Assembly: GCF_029952445.1 (NCBI RefSeq)
Contig: NZ_JAQPPK010000033.1
Coordinates: 1 to 49,009, forward strand
Direction of reading: 5' to 3'
Source of the DNA: Paenarthrobacter nitroguajacolicus
GTDB lineage: Bacteria; Actinomycetota; Actinomycetes; Actinomycetales; Micrococcaceae
Length of the DNA: 49,009 nucleotides
A program made the translations under genes and the position numbers. Position 1 is the first letter of the stretch. Every line of letters begins with the position of its first letter. Positions 15,609-24,003 of the stretch are shown one piece after another. Under the pieces are notes generated by a model. The model was not told the DNA's origin. It was given only the letters and a program-made list of their open reading frames with translations, and made no database searches.

Positions 15609-16022
15609 GTGATCACGCACTTCTACCCAGCCGCCCTACGAATCCTGACCTGCATCGTGGCAGTGTGTTCGGCGGTATCAGCCACTCTGCTCGGAACGGC
15701 GCCGCCTCCTGAGGGATTGAGTGTGCTCGACCCTGCCGATCTAAGGACCACCGTGGTGGTGCTGACCATGGCGTTGGGTGTCGTAACGCCGGTAGCCATG
15801 ATGATTGCGGACCCGCTCAAGTGCCTGCTGTTGAAAGCGGGCGTGTTTGCCGCTTCAGGATTCGGTAACGCCATGATGCTGAGCCCCTTGCTTGTGGTTC
15901 CGTTCCAGCAAACTCCCACGGCCGTGGCCGTGACCAGCTCCGTGGCTGTGACCCTGGTCAGTATCGTCACGTACATGGAATCAGTTGAGCGCAGGAACGC
16001 CCGACGACGCGCCAACACCTAG
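15609..16022 (+). CDS. Small membrane protein, unknown function
   Basis: 137 residues from the GTG at 15609, preceded by AAAGAGGACC; an upstream ATG at 15570 lies in the hairpin. Four hydrophobic segments are visible (around residues 9-30, 46-65, 72-92 and 98-120), ending in an Arg-rich tail (SVERRNARRRANT). I recognise no family. Confidence 0.7.
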   Translation: MITHFYPAALRILTCIVAVCSAVSATLLGTAPPPEGLSVLDPADLRTTVVVLTMALGVVTPVAMMIADPLKCLLLKAGVFAASGFGNAMMLSPLLVVPFQQTPTAVAVTSSVAVTLVSIVTYMESVERRNARRRANT

Positions 16023-16036
16023 ACGCGTTCGCGCAC

Positions 16037-16107
16037 CACCTATTTTTCAGGCTTCTGACCACTCAATTCGGCCCAAACGCCACCTATTTTCGGGATTTGA
16101 ACACCTA
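16037..16107 (-). repeat. Array of TAGGTG motifs at about 21-bp spacing (array 2)
   Basis: On the minus strand TAGGTG occurs at 16102-16107, 16081-16086 and 16037-16042, with a degenerate TGAGTG at 16060-16065. The offsets are 21, 21 and 23 bp. The array lies between two convergent genes. A matching array in the opposite orientation is at 20230-20320, on the other side of the permease/LuxR pair. Confidence 0.55.
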
Positions 16108-16206
16108 GGGACCCGAACCCGGCCATAGTCTTTTGCTGTGCCGCCGGAGCGGGACTCCCGTTGTCCGGCGGGTTACCCCACCTGCTCCAGGCGTTGGCGG
16201 CATGAC

Positions 16207-16247
16207 GGCACGGCTCCACTCGACTACCCCCGAGGTGGAGTCGTGCC
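16207..16247. terminator. Terminator hairpin after the amino-acid permease gene
   Basis: GGCACGGCTCCACTCG (from 16207) pairs with CGAGGTGGAGTCGTGCC (ending 16247) with one mismatch and one bulge. It lies 14 bases past the permease stop on the minus strand and also faces the convergent plus-strand gene. Confidence 0.6.
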
Positions 16248-16260
16248 CAGTCCGCCTGGT

Positions 16261-17523
16261 TCATTCGTTGTGCCGGTCCCGGCGCAGTCGCAGGAAACGG
16301 TAAACGATGCCCATGGCGAACATCAGAACGCCCAGCCCCACGGACAGCGGCGGTAACGTCACCACGAGCCCAACGCAGGCCAGCCCACCAGCCACTTGCA
16401 GGAACTTCGGGTAGCGCCGGTCTTCGCGTGGTTGCGTGTAGGCCGCCACATTGGCAACCAGGTAGTACAACAGCACCCCGAACGAAGAGAAGCCAATGGC
16501 GCCGCGAAGATCGGCCACCGCGATCACGATACAGGTCACTATGGCAAGTGCGGTTTCGGCGCGATGCGGAACCTTGTATTTGGGGTGGACGGCCGAGAGC
16601 CAAGTTGGCAGGTCATGTTCCCGAGCCATTGCCAGGCTGGTGCGGCCAAGGCCTGCTATCAGTGCCAGCAGTGCGCCCAAGGAGGCCACGGCAGCGCCGA
16701 TCCGAACCACGGGTGCTGCCCATGACATTGATCCCGAATTCACGGCGTCCGCCAGCGGTGTTGGTGTCCCCGCCACTCCTTGGGGACCGAGCACTCCAAG
16801 CAATGTGAGGGCGATGACTGCGTAGATCACGATCGTGATGCCCAAGGCGATGGTAATGGCCTTGGGAATGGTTCGCCGGGGGTCACGTACTTCCTCGCCC
16901 ATGGTCGCAATCCTGGCGTAGCCGGCGAACGCGAAGAAGAGCAGGCCCGCCGACTGCAGGATGCCGTACCAGCCATGTGCCAGCAGCCCGTCCCCCAGGA
17001 TGCCGCCGAAGTCAGGTCCGGAACCGCCCCACACCGCAGCAAGCGCAATCGCCAGGGCAAGGAGCACAGCAATGACCAGTACCCTGGTGAGGCCCGCAGT
17101 CCGGGTCACGCCGTGATAGTTCACAGCGGTCAAGAGTACGACGGCGGCAATCGCCACCGGGCGCTCCCAGCCTTGCGGGGCTGCATAGGCGGCGAAGGTC
17201 AGGGCCATGGCTGCTGCGCTGGCCGTTTTCCCGATGACAAAGCCCCAGCCGGCCAGGAACCCGGACCAGGGTCCTAGCCGTTCCCGGCCGTAGACGTAGG
17301 TACCGCCGGAAGTGGGGTAAGCCGCGGCGAGCTGGGCTGAGGAGGTAGCGTTGCAGAAGGCAACGAAAGCCGCCACGACCAGCCCGATGAGCAGGCCTGA
17401 CCCTGCCGCTGCTGCCGCTGGGGTGAACGCCGCGAAGACACCGGCACCGATCATGGAACCGAGCCCAATGAGTGAAGCGTCGAACGTGCCTAGTCTGCGG
17501 TCCAAAGCCGGGTGGTTGCTCAC
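16261..17523 (-). CDS. APC-superfamily amino-acid permease
   Basis: 420 residues with about 12 membrane segments. The N-terminus TFDASLIGLGSMIGAGVF contains the APC substrate-binding G-S/A-M-I-G-x-G-V-F signature in the first helix, and YPTSGGTYVYGRERLGPWSGFLAGW is the typical loop and third helix. The family takes up amino acids or amines by proton exchange or symport; the specificity cannot be read. The LuxR-type regulator upstream is on the same strand, 74 bp away, and may control it. A hairpin terminator follows. Confidence 0.9.
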   Translation of the reverse strand: MSNHPALDRRLGTFDASLIGLGSMIGAGVFAAFTPAAAAAGSGLLIGLVVAAFVAFCNATSSAQLAAAYPTSGGTYVYGRERLGPWSGFLAGWGFVIGKTASAAAMALTFAAYAAPQGWERPVAIAAVVLLTAVNYHGVTRTAGLTRVLVIAVLLALAIALAAVWGGSGPDFGGILGDGLLAHGWYGILQSAGLLFFAFAGYARIATMGEEVRDPRRTIPKAITIALGITIVIYAVIALTLLGVLGPQGVAGTPTPLADAVNSGSMSWAAPVVRIGAAVASLGALLALIAGLGRTSLAMAREHDLPTWLSAVHPKYKVPHRAETALAIVTCIVIAVADLRGAIGFSSFGVLLYYLVANVAAYTQPREDRRYPKFLQVAGGLACVGLVVTLPPLSVGLGVLMFAMGIVYRFLRLRRDRHNE

Positions 17524-17597
17524 TGAAACCCTTCAAGAACCGGCACGGAACAGGCGCCGGAAACCGATGTTAGGAAGTGGTTTCAGCCTATCCCGGG

Positions 17598-20201
17598 TCA
17601 CTGCGGCGGAAGTAAATTCCCGACGAGCATGAAGAGTCCATTGCGGGATGTTGCCCTGGTCTTCCGGAGGGCATTTGAAATGTGGTTCTCCACCGTCCTG
17701 GCGCTGATTCCCAAGTGCTCGGCGATCTCCACGTTGGAACGGTGTCCTGCGAGAATTGCCACTTCGATCTCCCGTTCCGTCAGCGGTGTAGTCCTGAACG
17801 AGTTGAAGGACATCTGCTCACTGGCCGATGGAAACTTGACGGCAAACATGGACGATGCCTGAGCCAAGGCGTCAGCGGCAGCAGCGTCGCCCTCAATGAC
17901 GTGCCTTTTGAGTGCACCCCGCAGCAGCATCCCCACTTGGTAGGTGTCGATGTCAGGTTCGTAGTGTTTCAGGAGCAGCCCCAACAGGTTGTGGTCGCCT
18001 TCAACCACGGCGTTGGCGATGGCGATGAGCTGATCGTGGGCAGTGATCGCGCTTTCACGCACGATTTTTTGAAGGAGGTCCAGGACCGGCCTTCCGGGGT
18101 TCAGGCAGGTGCACAGAAGGGCGGTCATGGCTGCTTCGAACACGTAGCCGCTTTTGAGCTGGCGTCGAACGAGTTTGGTGACTTTGCGATCGAACGTTGA
18201 AGGTTGGGCACTGTTGTTAGCCACCAACTCATAGACGCCTTTTCCGATACCGGGCAGGGGGCCAATCTCCGGAACGTCGGTTCTGGCCTGCGCCGCTATG
18301 GACAGCGCAGGCGGTGTTGCGGTGGTGGTGTGCCGGAGTCCCGCGAGCCGCAGCATGGCCTCATAGAGCGTGTCCACCACGAATCCCGGCCTGCCCATGG
18401 CGAACACACTGCTCATCAGGTACTCGGCTTCTTCGAAGTGCCCGCGGTAAAGCAGCCCGTGGGCCGCTATGTAACTGCTGGTGATAACTCCGAACTGGTC
18501 CAGGTTCTTTCGCGCTTCGCCCCGCCAATCCAAGGCAAACACCAAAGACTCGTCAACGCGGCCGGCAGCAAAGAGGGCAAAGCCGTGAATGAACGGGCGC
18601 AACTGTTGGAACATGTCGTCATCCCCGGTGCCCTTCACGGTTTCGATCGCCGCCAAGGGTTGGAACCGGTAGAGCTCCAGCAGGCCCTGCACCAGGCTTC
18701 CCATTCCGGGGCCTTGATCCTCCTGAGCTGCGCGGGGCCTGCCCATGTCTTCCCGAACCGGCCCATTGGAAGCGGTGATGAACAGAACCGCGGCTTCGGC
18801 GTAGTCGTGGAATTCCGGGTAGTCCGCAGCGAAGTTGCGGATGATTTCGACGGCGCGGCCCAATCCCTGCCTTGCTTGCAGGGCGAGCATTGCCCTGGTG
18901 ATCGCCATGAACATGAGGTCCCCGGGTTCAGCACCTTGTTCCGGCGTTTCGGTGCATACCCGCAGTGCCCGCATGGTGTTGACGGGTGCGCCCCAGTAGA
19001 TCCTGAGCAACGACACAGCGTTGGTCACGGATTTGTTCGCTTCCCATCTCTCAAAACGGGATTGCTCGCGGGACGCGTTGTGTTCGTGGAAATGCCGCGC
19101 GGTGACGGCGTCGTCGTCGCCCTTTTCCAACCGCAGGGTGGACAGCACCCGCGAGAGGCAATCAGCAGTGGTGACGCCTTCCGGGGCGGTTTGCGGCGGT
19201 GCCTCCAGCACGCCGGCTACCTTGCTCCGAAGAAGATGCCTGTCCCTCAGCATTTTCTGGCCACGAAAGTAGTCGGCCACCACGGGCGGGCTGATCGCGG
19301 CGTTGGAACCGTTCTGGTGGTCGTCCAATACGGTGAGGAAGCCTTTGCGTTCAAGGTTCTCAAGGTCGTCGGGTTGGATGACTTTGTGCAGGACGTCGAT
19401 CCTGGCCGTGCCGAGGATCGCCATGATGTGGAGGGCGGTGAACTCGCCGGGGGTGAGTTCCGCTAAGAGTGCTTCCAGCGTTCCCCTCAGGTGGTCATTC
19501 CAGAGGGTGTTCGAGGCCATCCGCCACTGCTTGTCCTCCAGAACCAGGAGGTTGCTGAGGAGTGCCGTCTCCACGATCCGTACGACCAGACGCGGGTTCC
19601 CTGCGGATTTGGTGAGGACACGAGCCGTTGTTTCCGCATCAGCCGGAGATCCGAGCACTTGGGCAATGAGTGTGTGCACCTGCTCGTAGTGCAGCGGGTC
19701 CAGTTGAAGGTGTGCCTCGGGCCGGCTGTTGAGGACCGCCAGTTGACCCTTTGAGAACGCCCACGTCTCCGGCGCCGTGGCCACCATGGGGCAATCGGAT
19801 CTCCGCCGGACCGCTTCAAGAACAGCCAAGGACTCGTTATCCACCAGATGGAGGTCATCCACCACAATGAGATGCTTTCCGGCTGTGCCCAAGCGGCTGG
19901 TGAAGACATCAGCGAGGTCCAGGACGCCGCTGCGGCCCGGCCTCATTTCGAGCCCAAGGCCCTTGATGGCAGCGAACGGGATGGTCCGGTGCGTGCGGAG
20001 CCCACTGATGAAGTGGACGGCGACGCCGGTCTTCTCCAGATTCGTCACGACGGTTCGCACAACGGTGGTCTTCCCGCTGCCGGGAGCCCCAACAATCCGT
20101 GAACCAATACCGCGTGCAATAAAGTCCAGGATTCGCTGAACCTCTGAATCGAACACTCGACCTGACCTTCTGTTTCTGTGGACGCCCGACACGCGGCTCA
20201 C
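17598..20201 (-). CDS. LuxR-family regulator with N-terminal AAA-type ATPase (LAL-like)
   Basis: 867 residues. A Walker A motif GAPGSGKTTVVRT is near residue 38, a Walker-B-like HLIVVDDLHLVDNESLAVLEAV near residue 115, and the long middle is helical, as in TPR-like LAL/MalT-type regulators. The C-terminus has the LuxR helix-turn-helix LTEREIEVAILAGHRSNVEIAEHLGISARTVENHIS in its usual position (about 800-860). Such ATP-driven activators respond to a small-molecule inducer; none is evident. It heads the same strand as the permease, and an array of TAGGTG motifs at about 21-bp spacing lies just upstream of its start, a plausible binding region. Confidence 0.92.
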   Translation of the reverse strand: MSRVSGVHRNRRSGRVFDSEVQRILDFIARGIGSRIVGAPGSGKTTVVRTVVTNLEKTGVAVHFISGLRTHRTIPFAAIKGLGLEMRPGRSGVLDLADVFTSRLGTAGKHLIVVDDLHLVDNESLAVLEAVRRRSDCPMVATAPETWAFSKGQLAVLNSRPEAHLQLDPLHYEQVHTLIAQVLGSPADAETTARVLTKSAGNPRLVVRIVETALLSNLLVLEDKQWRMASNTLWNDHLRGTLEALLAELTPGEFTALHIMAILGTARIDVLHKVIQPDDLENLERKGFLTVLDDHQNGSNAAISPPVVADYFRGQKMLRDRHLLRSKVAGVLEAPPQTAPEGVTTADCLSRVLSTLRLEKGDDDAVTARHFHEHNASREQSRFERWEANKSVTNAVSLLRIYWGAPVNTMRALRVCTETPEQGAEPGDLMFMAITRAMLALQARQGLGRAVEIIRNFAADYPEFHDYAEAAVLFITASNGPVREDMGRPRAAQEDQGPGMGSLVQGLLELYRFQPLAAIETVKGTGDDDMFQQLRPFIHGFALFAAGRVDESLVFALDWRGEARKNLDQFGVITSSYIAAHGLLYRGHFEEAEYLMSSVFAMGRPGFVVDTLYEAMLRLAGLRHTTTATPPALSIAAQARTDVPEIGPLPGIGKGVYELVANNSAQPSTFDRKVTKLVRRQLKSGYVFEAAMTALLCTCLNPGRPVLDLLQKIVRESAITAHDQLIAIANAVVEGDHNLLGLLLKHYEPDIDTYQVGMLLRGALKRHVIEGDAAAADALAQASSMFAVKFPSASEQMSFNSFRTTPLTEREIEVAILAGHRSNVEIAEHLGISARTVENHISNALRKTRATSRNGLFMLVGNLLPPQ

Positions 20202-20229
20202 CTCGCAGGTTAGATCTGGAAAGAGGGAC

Positions 20230-20320
20230 TAGGTGGCAAAACGGCCTTGCACAGGCTGTTTTCACCGCTTCTAGGTGGTGATTTGGGCAAATCTAGGTGC
20301 TCGCTGGCCGCGTCTAGGTG
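20230..20320 (+). repeat. Array of TAGGTG motifs at about 21-bp spacing (array 1), upstream of the LuxR gene
   Basis: TAGGTG occurs at 20230, 20272, 20294 and 20315, and a degenerate CAGGCT sits at 20252, so the steps are 22, 20, 22 and 21 bp. Copies are on one face of the helix. Three copies extend to TCTAGGTG. The array lies 28-120 bp upstream of the LuxR gene and reads away from it. The remaining 170 bp up to the cold-shock terminator hold nothing I can recognise. Confidence 0.6.
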
Positions 20321-20493
20321 GTGAGGTGGTGTGGGAATCAGGTGATCCATGGGTAGCTCCATCAACTCTGTGGGTGGATACCTTCAAAGCTACGGAGGGC
20401 TGGATCAGAATTACATGGGTGTAATTCACTATGTGGATATGTATTCGAATCTAATCTCCACGGCTCGTACACATCTTCCAATCAGGGGGCGAC

Positions 20494-20528
20494 AAAAAAG
20501 CAGGGCCGGTCATTGACCGGCCCTGCTT
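20494..20528 (-). terminator. Rho-independent terminator of the cold-shock gene
   Basis: On the minus strand AAGCAGGGCCGGTCA pairs with TGACCGGCCCTGCTT, a perfect 15-bp stem with a 0- to 2-nt tip, followed by TTTTTT. It lies 17 bases past the cspA-type stop. Confidence 0.92.
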
Positions 20529-20545
20529 CTTGAGTTATCCGAAGA

Positions 20546-20749
20546 CTAGATAGCCTGGATGTTTACTGCCTGGGGACCCTTGGGGCCCTGCTCGACGTCG
20601 AAGGAAACCTTCTGGTTCTCTTCGAGGGAGCGGTAGCCCGAGGAGTTGATTGCAGAGTAGTGAGCGAAAACGTCCTGGCTGCCATCTTCAGGAGAGATGA
20701 AGCCGAAGCCCTTTTCGGAGTTGAACCATTTCACGGTACCTGTAGCCAT
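20546..20749 (-). CDS. cspA: Cold-shock protein (CspA family)
   Basis: 67 residues, the full length of a single cold-shock domain. RNP1 (KGFGFISP) and RNP2 (DVFAHYSAI, here with the DVFAHY form) are both present, and MATGTVKWFNSEKGFGFI is the standard start. The protein binds single-stranded RNA/DNA and melts mRNA structure. RBS AAGGA lies nine bases before the ATG. The 5' untranslated region contains a strong hairpin (20768-20820), and a perfect terminator follows the gene, so it is a one-gene transcript. Confidence 0.96.
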   Translation of the reverse strand: MATGTVKWFNSEKGFGFISPEDGSQDVFAHYSAINSSGYRSLEENQKVSFDVEQGPKGPQAVNIQAI

Positions 20750-20767
20750 TTTTTCAGTCCTTACTGA

Positions 20768-20820
20768 AGGTGGAGATTCTCCCGACTTTCGGGTCTCCGG
20801 TGTGGGGTGTTCTCCACCGT
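20768..20820 (-). promoter_or_regulatory. Structured 5' leader of the cold-shock mRNA
   Basis: On the minus strand CGGTGGAGA and TCTCCACC can pair over eight bases, enclosing an inner stem CCCGA-aag-TCGGG. Cold-shock mRNAs commonly have structured leaders that control translation with temperature; the structure here is seen, the role is inferred. Confidence 0.45.
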
Positions 20821-20994
20821 TACTTCAGAAGGTCACGATCCAGAGGGACCGTGGGGACTGCCTGAACTACCAAATGCCAAACACAACAACACCGTCTAGT
20901 CTACAGAGTTCTGAGCAGATGGCTAGTGCTGGGAAATGTTTAATCCATCGGATGTTCCCGGCATGCCCAAAATCGGCATCAAATGGCCTGTCGG

Positions 20995-21543
20995 TCACGC
21001 AGGTGACTGGGCCACAGCACCGGACTCCAACCGCCCGTCCACGCCGCGCACCCACTCCAATCCATCGCTGTCCATGAAGCGGACTGTCGCCATGTAGTCG
21101 ATGTTTCCCGGGATCGGCTCCAACGTCTGGTGCGGGTCAACATAGCTCGGCCACCGCTGGGCATCGCTGAAGAAATAGCGGCCGGGCGGCAGGATTTTTG
21201 CTGTTGCCTTGATTTCCGGGATGACCTTGCCTTGCCGGGTGGCACCCTCCGCCCTCTCGATGGACAGGCGGAACACCGGTGCCTCGCTGGAGTTGACCAG
21301 TTCAATTCCCCACTGCGTCCGTCCTTGAATGGTGCCCCGCACCGGCCAGAATGCAACCCGCCCAGCCTGGCGACGCGCCGCCGTCGTGATTGCTCTTTCG
21401 TCCCGTTCTGCCTCCAAGCGGCGCATCCGCTGGGATTCCTCAACCGTCTGCCGCGAATGACGCGTTGCCTTCGCCACGAAGAACAGCGCCAAAGACGTAG
21501 CCAATGCCCCAATGATTTCCGCAATATCGACCCAAAAATCCAT
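20995..21543 (-). CDS. Membrane-anchored hypothetical protein
   Basis: 182 residues. One N-terminal hydrophobic helix (DIAEIIGALATSLALFFVAKA, residues 5-25) is followed by a charged helical linker rich in Arg and Glu, then a soluble domain of about 120 residues with strand-like segments (VAFWPVRGTIQGRTQWGIELVNSSEAPVFRLSI). The latter resembles the folded domain of other actinobacterial hypothetical proteins with an N-terminal anchor, but I cannot name a family. It is convergent with nothing and lies alone. Confidence 0.7.
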   Translation of the reverse strand: MDFWVDIAEIIGALATSLALFFVAKATRHSRQTVEESQRMRRLEAERDERAITTAARRQAGRVAFWPVRGTIQGRTQWGIELVNSSEAPVFRLSIERAEGATRQGKVIPEIKATAKILPPGRYFFSDAQRWPSYVDPHQTLEPIPGNIDYMATVRFMDSDGLEWVRGVDGRLESGAVAQSPA

Positions 21544-21706
21544 GCCCAGCCTTTTCTAGATCCGTTTTGACATGCCCGTTTCTGGTGCAAGGCACCTCTT
21601 GTTAGTGGTCCAAGGCGGGCGGATGTGACGCCGGCTGCGTCACGACCCGGCCCGAGCTTGCACTCCTCCTACAGGAACAGCACGAGCGCCCAGGGGGCCA
21701 GTCACA

Positions 21707-22006
21707 TTGAGCACAACCGAATTCCCGCTGGGCGGGCTCCTGCCAGAGCACGCCAATCTCAGGAGTCTCTGGACAAGCCATTTGCTGCGGAACTTCGACC
21801 TCAGGGTCATCATTCAGATCTCCGGATGCGAGCGCAGCGCGGCTCGCCTGCTGCGCGGAGAACCGTTGTCCGGAGTCGACGTCGGACCTCTCGCCATGGC
21901 GAACCATGCCGCCCGGCACATGGGCTACCTACCCCTTTTCGACCTGAGCGGCAAGGCGCCGTCCATCACGCAAGGTGGTGAGGCGGTGCTCCGGGAGGTG
22001 CTCTGA
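21707..22006 (+). CDS. Hypothetical protein, TTG start
   Basis: 99 residues from a TTG at 21707, nine bases after CAGGGGG. The sequence (FPLGGLLPEHANLRSLWTSHLLRNFDLRV, then CERSAARLLRGEPLSG) is soluble and protein-like with balanced composition, but I recognise no domain. It is followed 62 bp later by the FAD oxidoreductase gene. Whether it is a real gene rests on the RBS and on its composition alone. Confidence 0.45.
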   Translation: MSTTEFPLGGLLPEHANLRSLWTSHLLRNFDLRVIIQISGCERSAARLLRGEPLSGVDVGPLAMANHAARHMGYLPLFDLSGKAPSITQGGEAVLREVL

Positions 22007-22068
22007 CTTGGGTCGGTCGCCGGCTGCACCCATCCCCAAACGACGGCCCCGAGCGTAAACTCCACCTC

Positions 22069-23313
22069 ATGGGACGCTCCCAGGACACGGTTGTCATCGG
22101 TGCAGGCCAAGCCGGCCTCGCGACGAGTTACTGGCTGACCCAGCTCGGCGTTGAACATCAGATCCTGGAGCGTCGCGACACCTTGGGAGGGGCCTTCCAG
22201 GACCGTTGGGACAGCTTCTACATGAATACGCCCAACCTTTCGCTGGACCTGCCGGGGATGCCGTTCGACGGCGGCGACCGGGATGCGTTCATCTCCCGCG
22301 ACGCCGCGGTGAACCTTTTCCGGCGGTATGCGGAGCTGATCGCCGCGCCGATCCACACGGGCGTCGATGTGACCCGTCTGTCCGCTGCGCCGCAGGGCGG
22401 GTTCCTTGTTGAAACGTCGCTCGGGAGCCTGCAGGCCCGGAAAGTGGTTCTGGCGACGGGCGCTTATCAGGTGCCCAAGATCCCTGCTGTCGCCGCGAAC
22501 CTCGCCGCCGACGTGATGCAGCTCCACACCCACGATTACCGCAATCCGGAGCAGCTGCCCGATGGAGCCGTGTTGATCGTCGGGACCGGCCAGTCGGGCG
22601 GGCAGATCGCCGAGGAGCTCCACGACGCCGGCCGCGACGTCCACCTGGCCATCTCCGTGGTCCCCGAAGCGCCGCGACGATACCGCGGCCAGGACCTCAT
22701 CTACTGGATGCTCGAAACCGGCAAACACGGCCCCGAATTCGGCGTCAACGCCCTCACCCGCGAGGCACTGCCCTCCCCCATCGCACGCTTCGCCCCCAAT
22801 CCGCTGCTCTCCGGCACCGACGGCGGCCACAGCATCCACCTCCGCGAACTCGGCCGCCGCGGCATGCACCTGCATGGCCACCTTGAATCAGTCGACGACG
22901 GCGACATCACCTTCAGCGACGACCTCCCCGAACGCCTCGCAGCGGTCGAGTCCGCGTTTGGACAGCGGTCACGCAAGGCAATTGATGCGTATATCGCGGC
23001 TGCCGGCTTGGATGCGCCGGAGCAGTCTCCGGTTCCGGAGGATGACTGGCTGCCTGTTGAGCCCGTTCAGGTGAACCTGGCCGACGCGGGTATCACTGCG
23101 GTGTTGTGGGCCTCCGGTTACAAGCTCGACTTCGCGTTCGCGGACCTGCCCCTGGTGGATGAGTGGGGCTATCCGAAACATGCGCGCGGAGTCGCCGAGA
23201 TTCCCGGGCTGTTCGTGGTGGGTCTGCCGTGGCTGACGCGGCACTACTCGTCGATAGTTGGGGGCGTGGGGCTGGACGCGGAGTACGTGGCGGGGCGGGT
23301 TGCCGGGGATTGA
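22069..23313 (+). CDS. FAD/NAD(P)-dependent oxidoreductase, flavin-monooxygenase (CzcO-like) type
   Basis: 414 residues. The N-terminal dinucleotide motif TVVIGAGQAGLATSYWLTQLG binds FAD, and a second motif VLIVGTGQSGGQIAEELHDAG near residue 165 binds NAD(P)H. GAFQDRWDSFYMNTPNLSLDLPG is the segment that follows in CzcO/YrpB-like monooxygenases. The C-terminal third closes with ATAGKLxF-type FAD contacts (ASGYKLDFAFADLPLVDEWGY). These enzymes oxidise organic N or S or ketones; the substrate here is unknown. It stands alone and has no obvious regulator beside it. Confidence 0.87.
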   Translation: MGRSQDTVVIGAGQAGLATSYWLTQLGVEHQILERRDTLGGAFQDRWDSFYMNTPNLSLDLPGMPFDGGDRDAFISRDAAVNLFRRYAELIAAPIHTGVDVTRLSAAPQGGFLVETSLGSLQARKVVLATGAYQVPKIPAVAANLAADVMQLHTHDYRNPEQLPDGAVLIVGTGQSGGQIAEELHDAGRDVHLAISVVPEAPRRYRGQDLIYWMLETGKHGPEFGVNALTREALPSPIARFAPNPLLSGTDGGHSIHLRELGRRGMHLHGHLESVDDGDITFSDDLPERLAAVESAFGQRSRKAIDAYIAAAGLDAPEQSPVPEDDWLPVEPVQVNLADAGITAVLWASGYKLDFAFADLPLVDEWGYPKHARGVAEIPGLFVVGLPWLTRHYSSIVGGVGLDAEYVAGRVAGD

Positions 23314-23366
23314 CGTTTGTCCCGCCCCTCCTTATGAACGGAGAGCGTTGCTGCTAACGTCACGGC

Positions 23367-23966
23367 ATGACCGAGGGCCAGTCGTTTCGATCTGAATTGC
23401 GACGGATCTATTGGACGCGTCAGTTTCTTCGCCTGCTTGTCGTTGTCTCTGCGGTCTGGCTTTTTGGGGCTGCTTACTTGTCCCTATCAACGCCTCGGGA
23501 CATTCGCGACTTCGATACGGGATCCGTCGGGACCGTCGCACAAGGGATATTTCACGGCCTGTGGTTCGCTGTCGGGCCGCCCGCGGTCTTCATTGCGGTG
23601 CTGCTGCTTGTAGCTATGGTCTTACGGACAAGCGACGTTCGGCGTCGTGACCCGCAACGCCGGTTCACGCGGTACCAGCGCCGAGATGGAATGGTGCGAG
23701 CTGGCGGGCAATGTGAGTTGGAGTCGGGTTACCGGAGGCGCTGCACGAAAGCTGCGGAACACGGAGATCATTTCTATCCGTGGTCCAAAGGTGGAGCGAC
23801 ATCGCTCCGAAACTTCGTGGCCGCATGTGCTCACTGCAATCGGCGCAAGAGCGCCCGCATCCCAAGCCCTGGGATGTTGACGCGCCTCGAACGACGGCGT
23901 GCAACCTATGTAGGGACTGGTATGACGGGTGCGGTGGGCGAACGACGAAGGCCTCGATCAGCGTGA
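23367..23966 (+). CDS. Membrane-anchored HNH-domain protein
   Basis: 199 residues. Two N-terminal hydrophobic segments (about residues 18-40 and 57-87) are followed by an HNH nuclease domain: CELESGYRRRCTKAAEHGDHFYPWSKGGATSLRNFVAACAHCNRRKS, with the H-x-W-S-K-G-G and N-F/L-x-x-A-C-x-x-C-N elements and zinc-binding cysteines. The C-terminus is basic. An HNH domain tethered to the membrane is uncommon. A -10-like TAACGT lies six bases before the ATG, which would give a leaderless transcript. It could act on incoming DNA; that is speculation. Confidence 0.75.
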   Translation: MTEGQSFRSELRRIYWTRQFLRLLVVVSAVWLFGAAYLSLSTPRDIRDFDTGSVGTVAQGIFHGLWFAVGPPAVFIAVLLLVAMVLRTSDVRRRDPQRRFTRYQRRDGMVRAGGQCELESGYRRRCTKAAEHGDHFYPWSKGGATSLRNFVAACAHCNRRKSARIPSPGMLTRLERRRATYVGTGMTGAVGERRRPRSA

Positions 23967-24003
23967 CTTGCGCACCACGACTGGCCGTCCACTTTGGCAG
24001 CCC

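Noticed and set aside
16040..16603. Minus-strand frame beside the permease gene
   Set aside because: It overlaps the permease in another frame and lacks a conserved motif.
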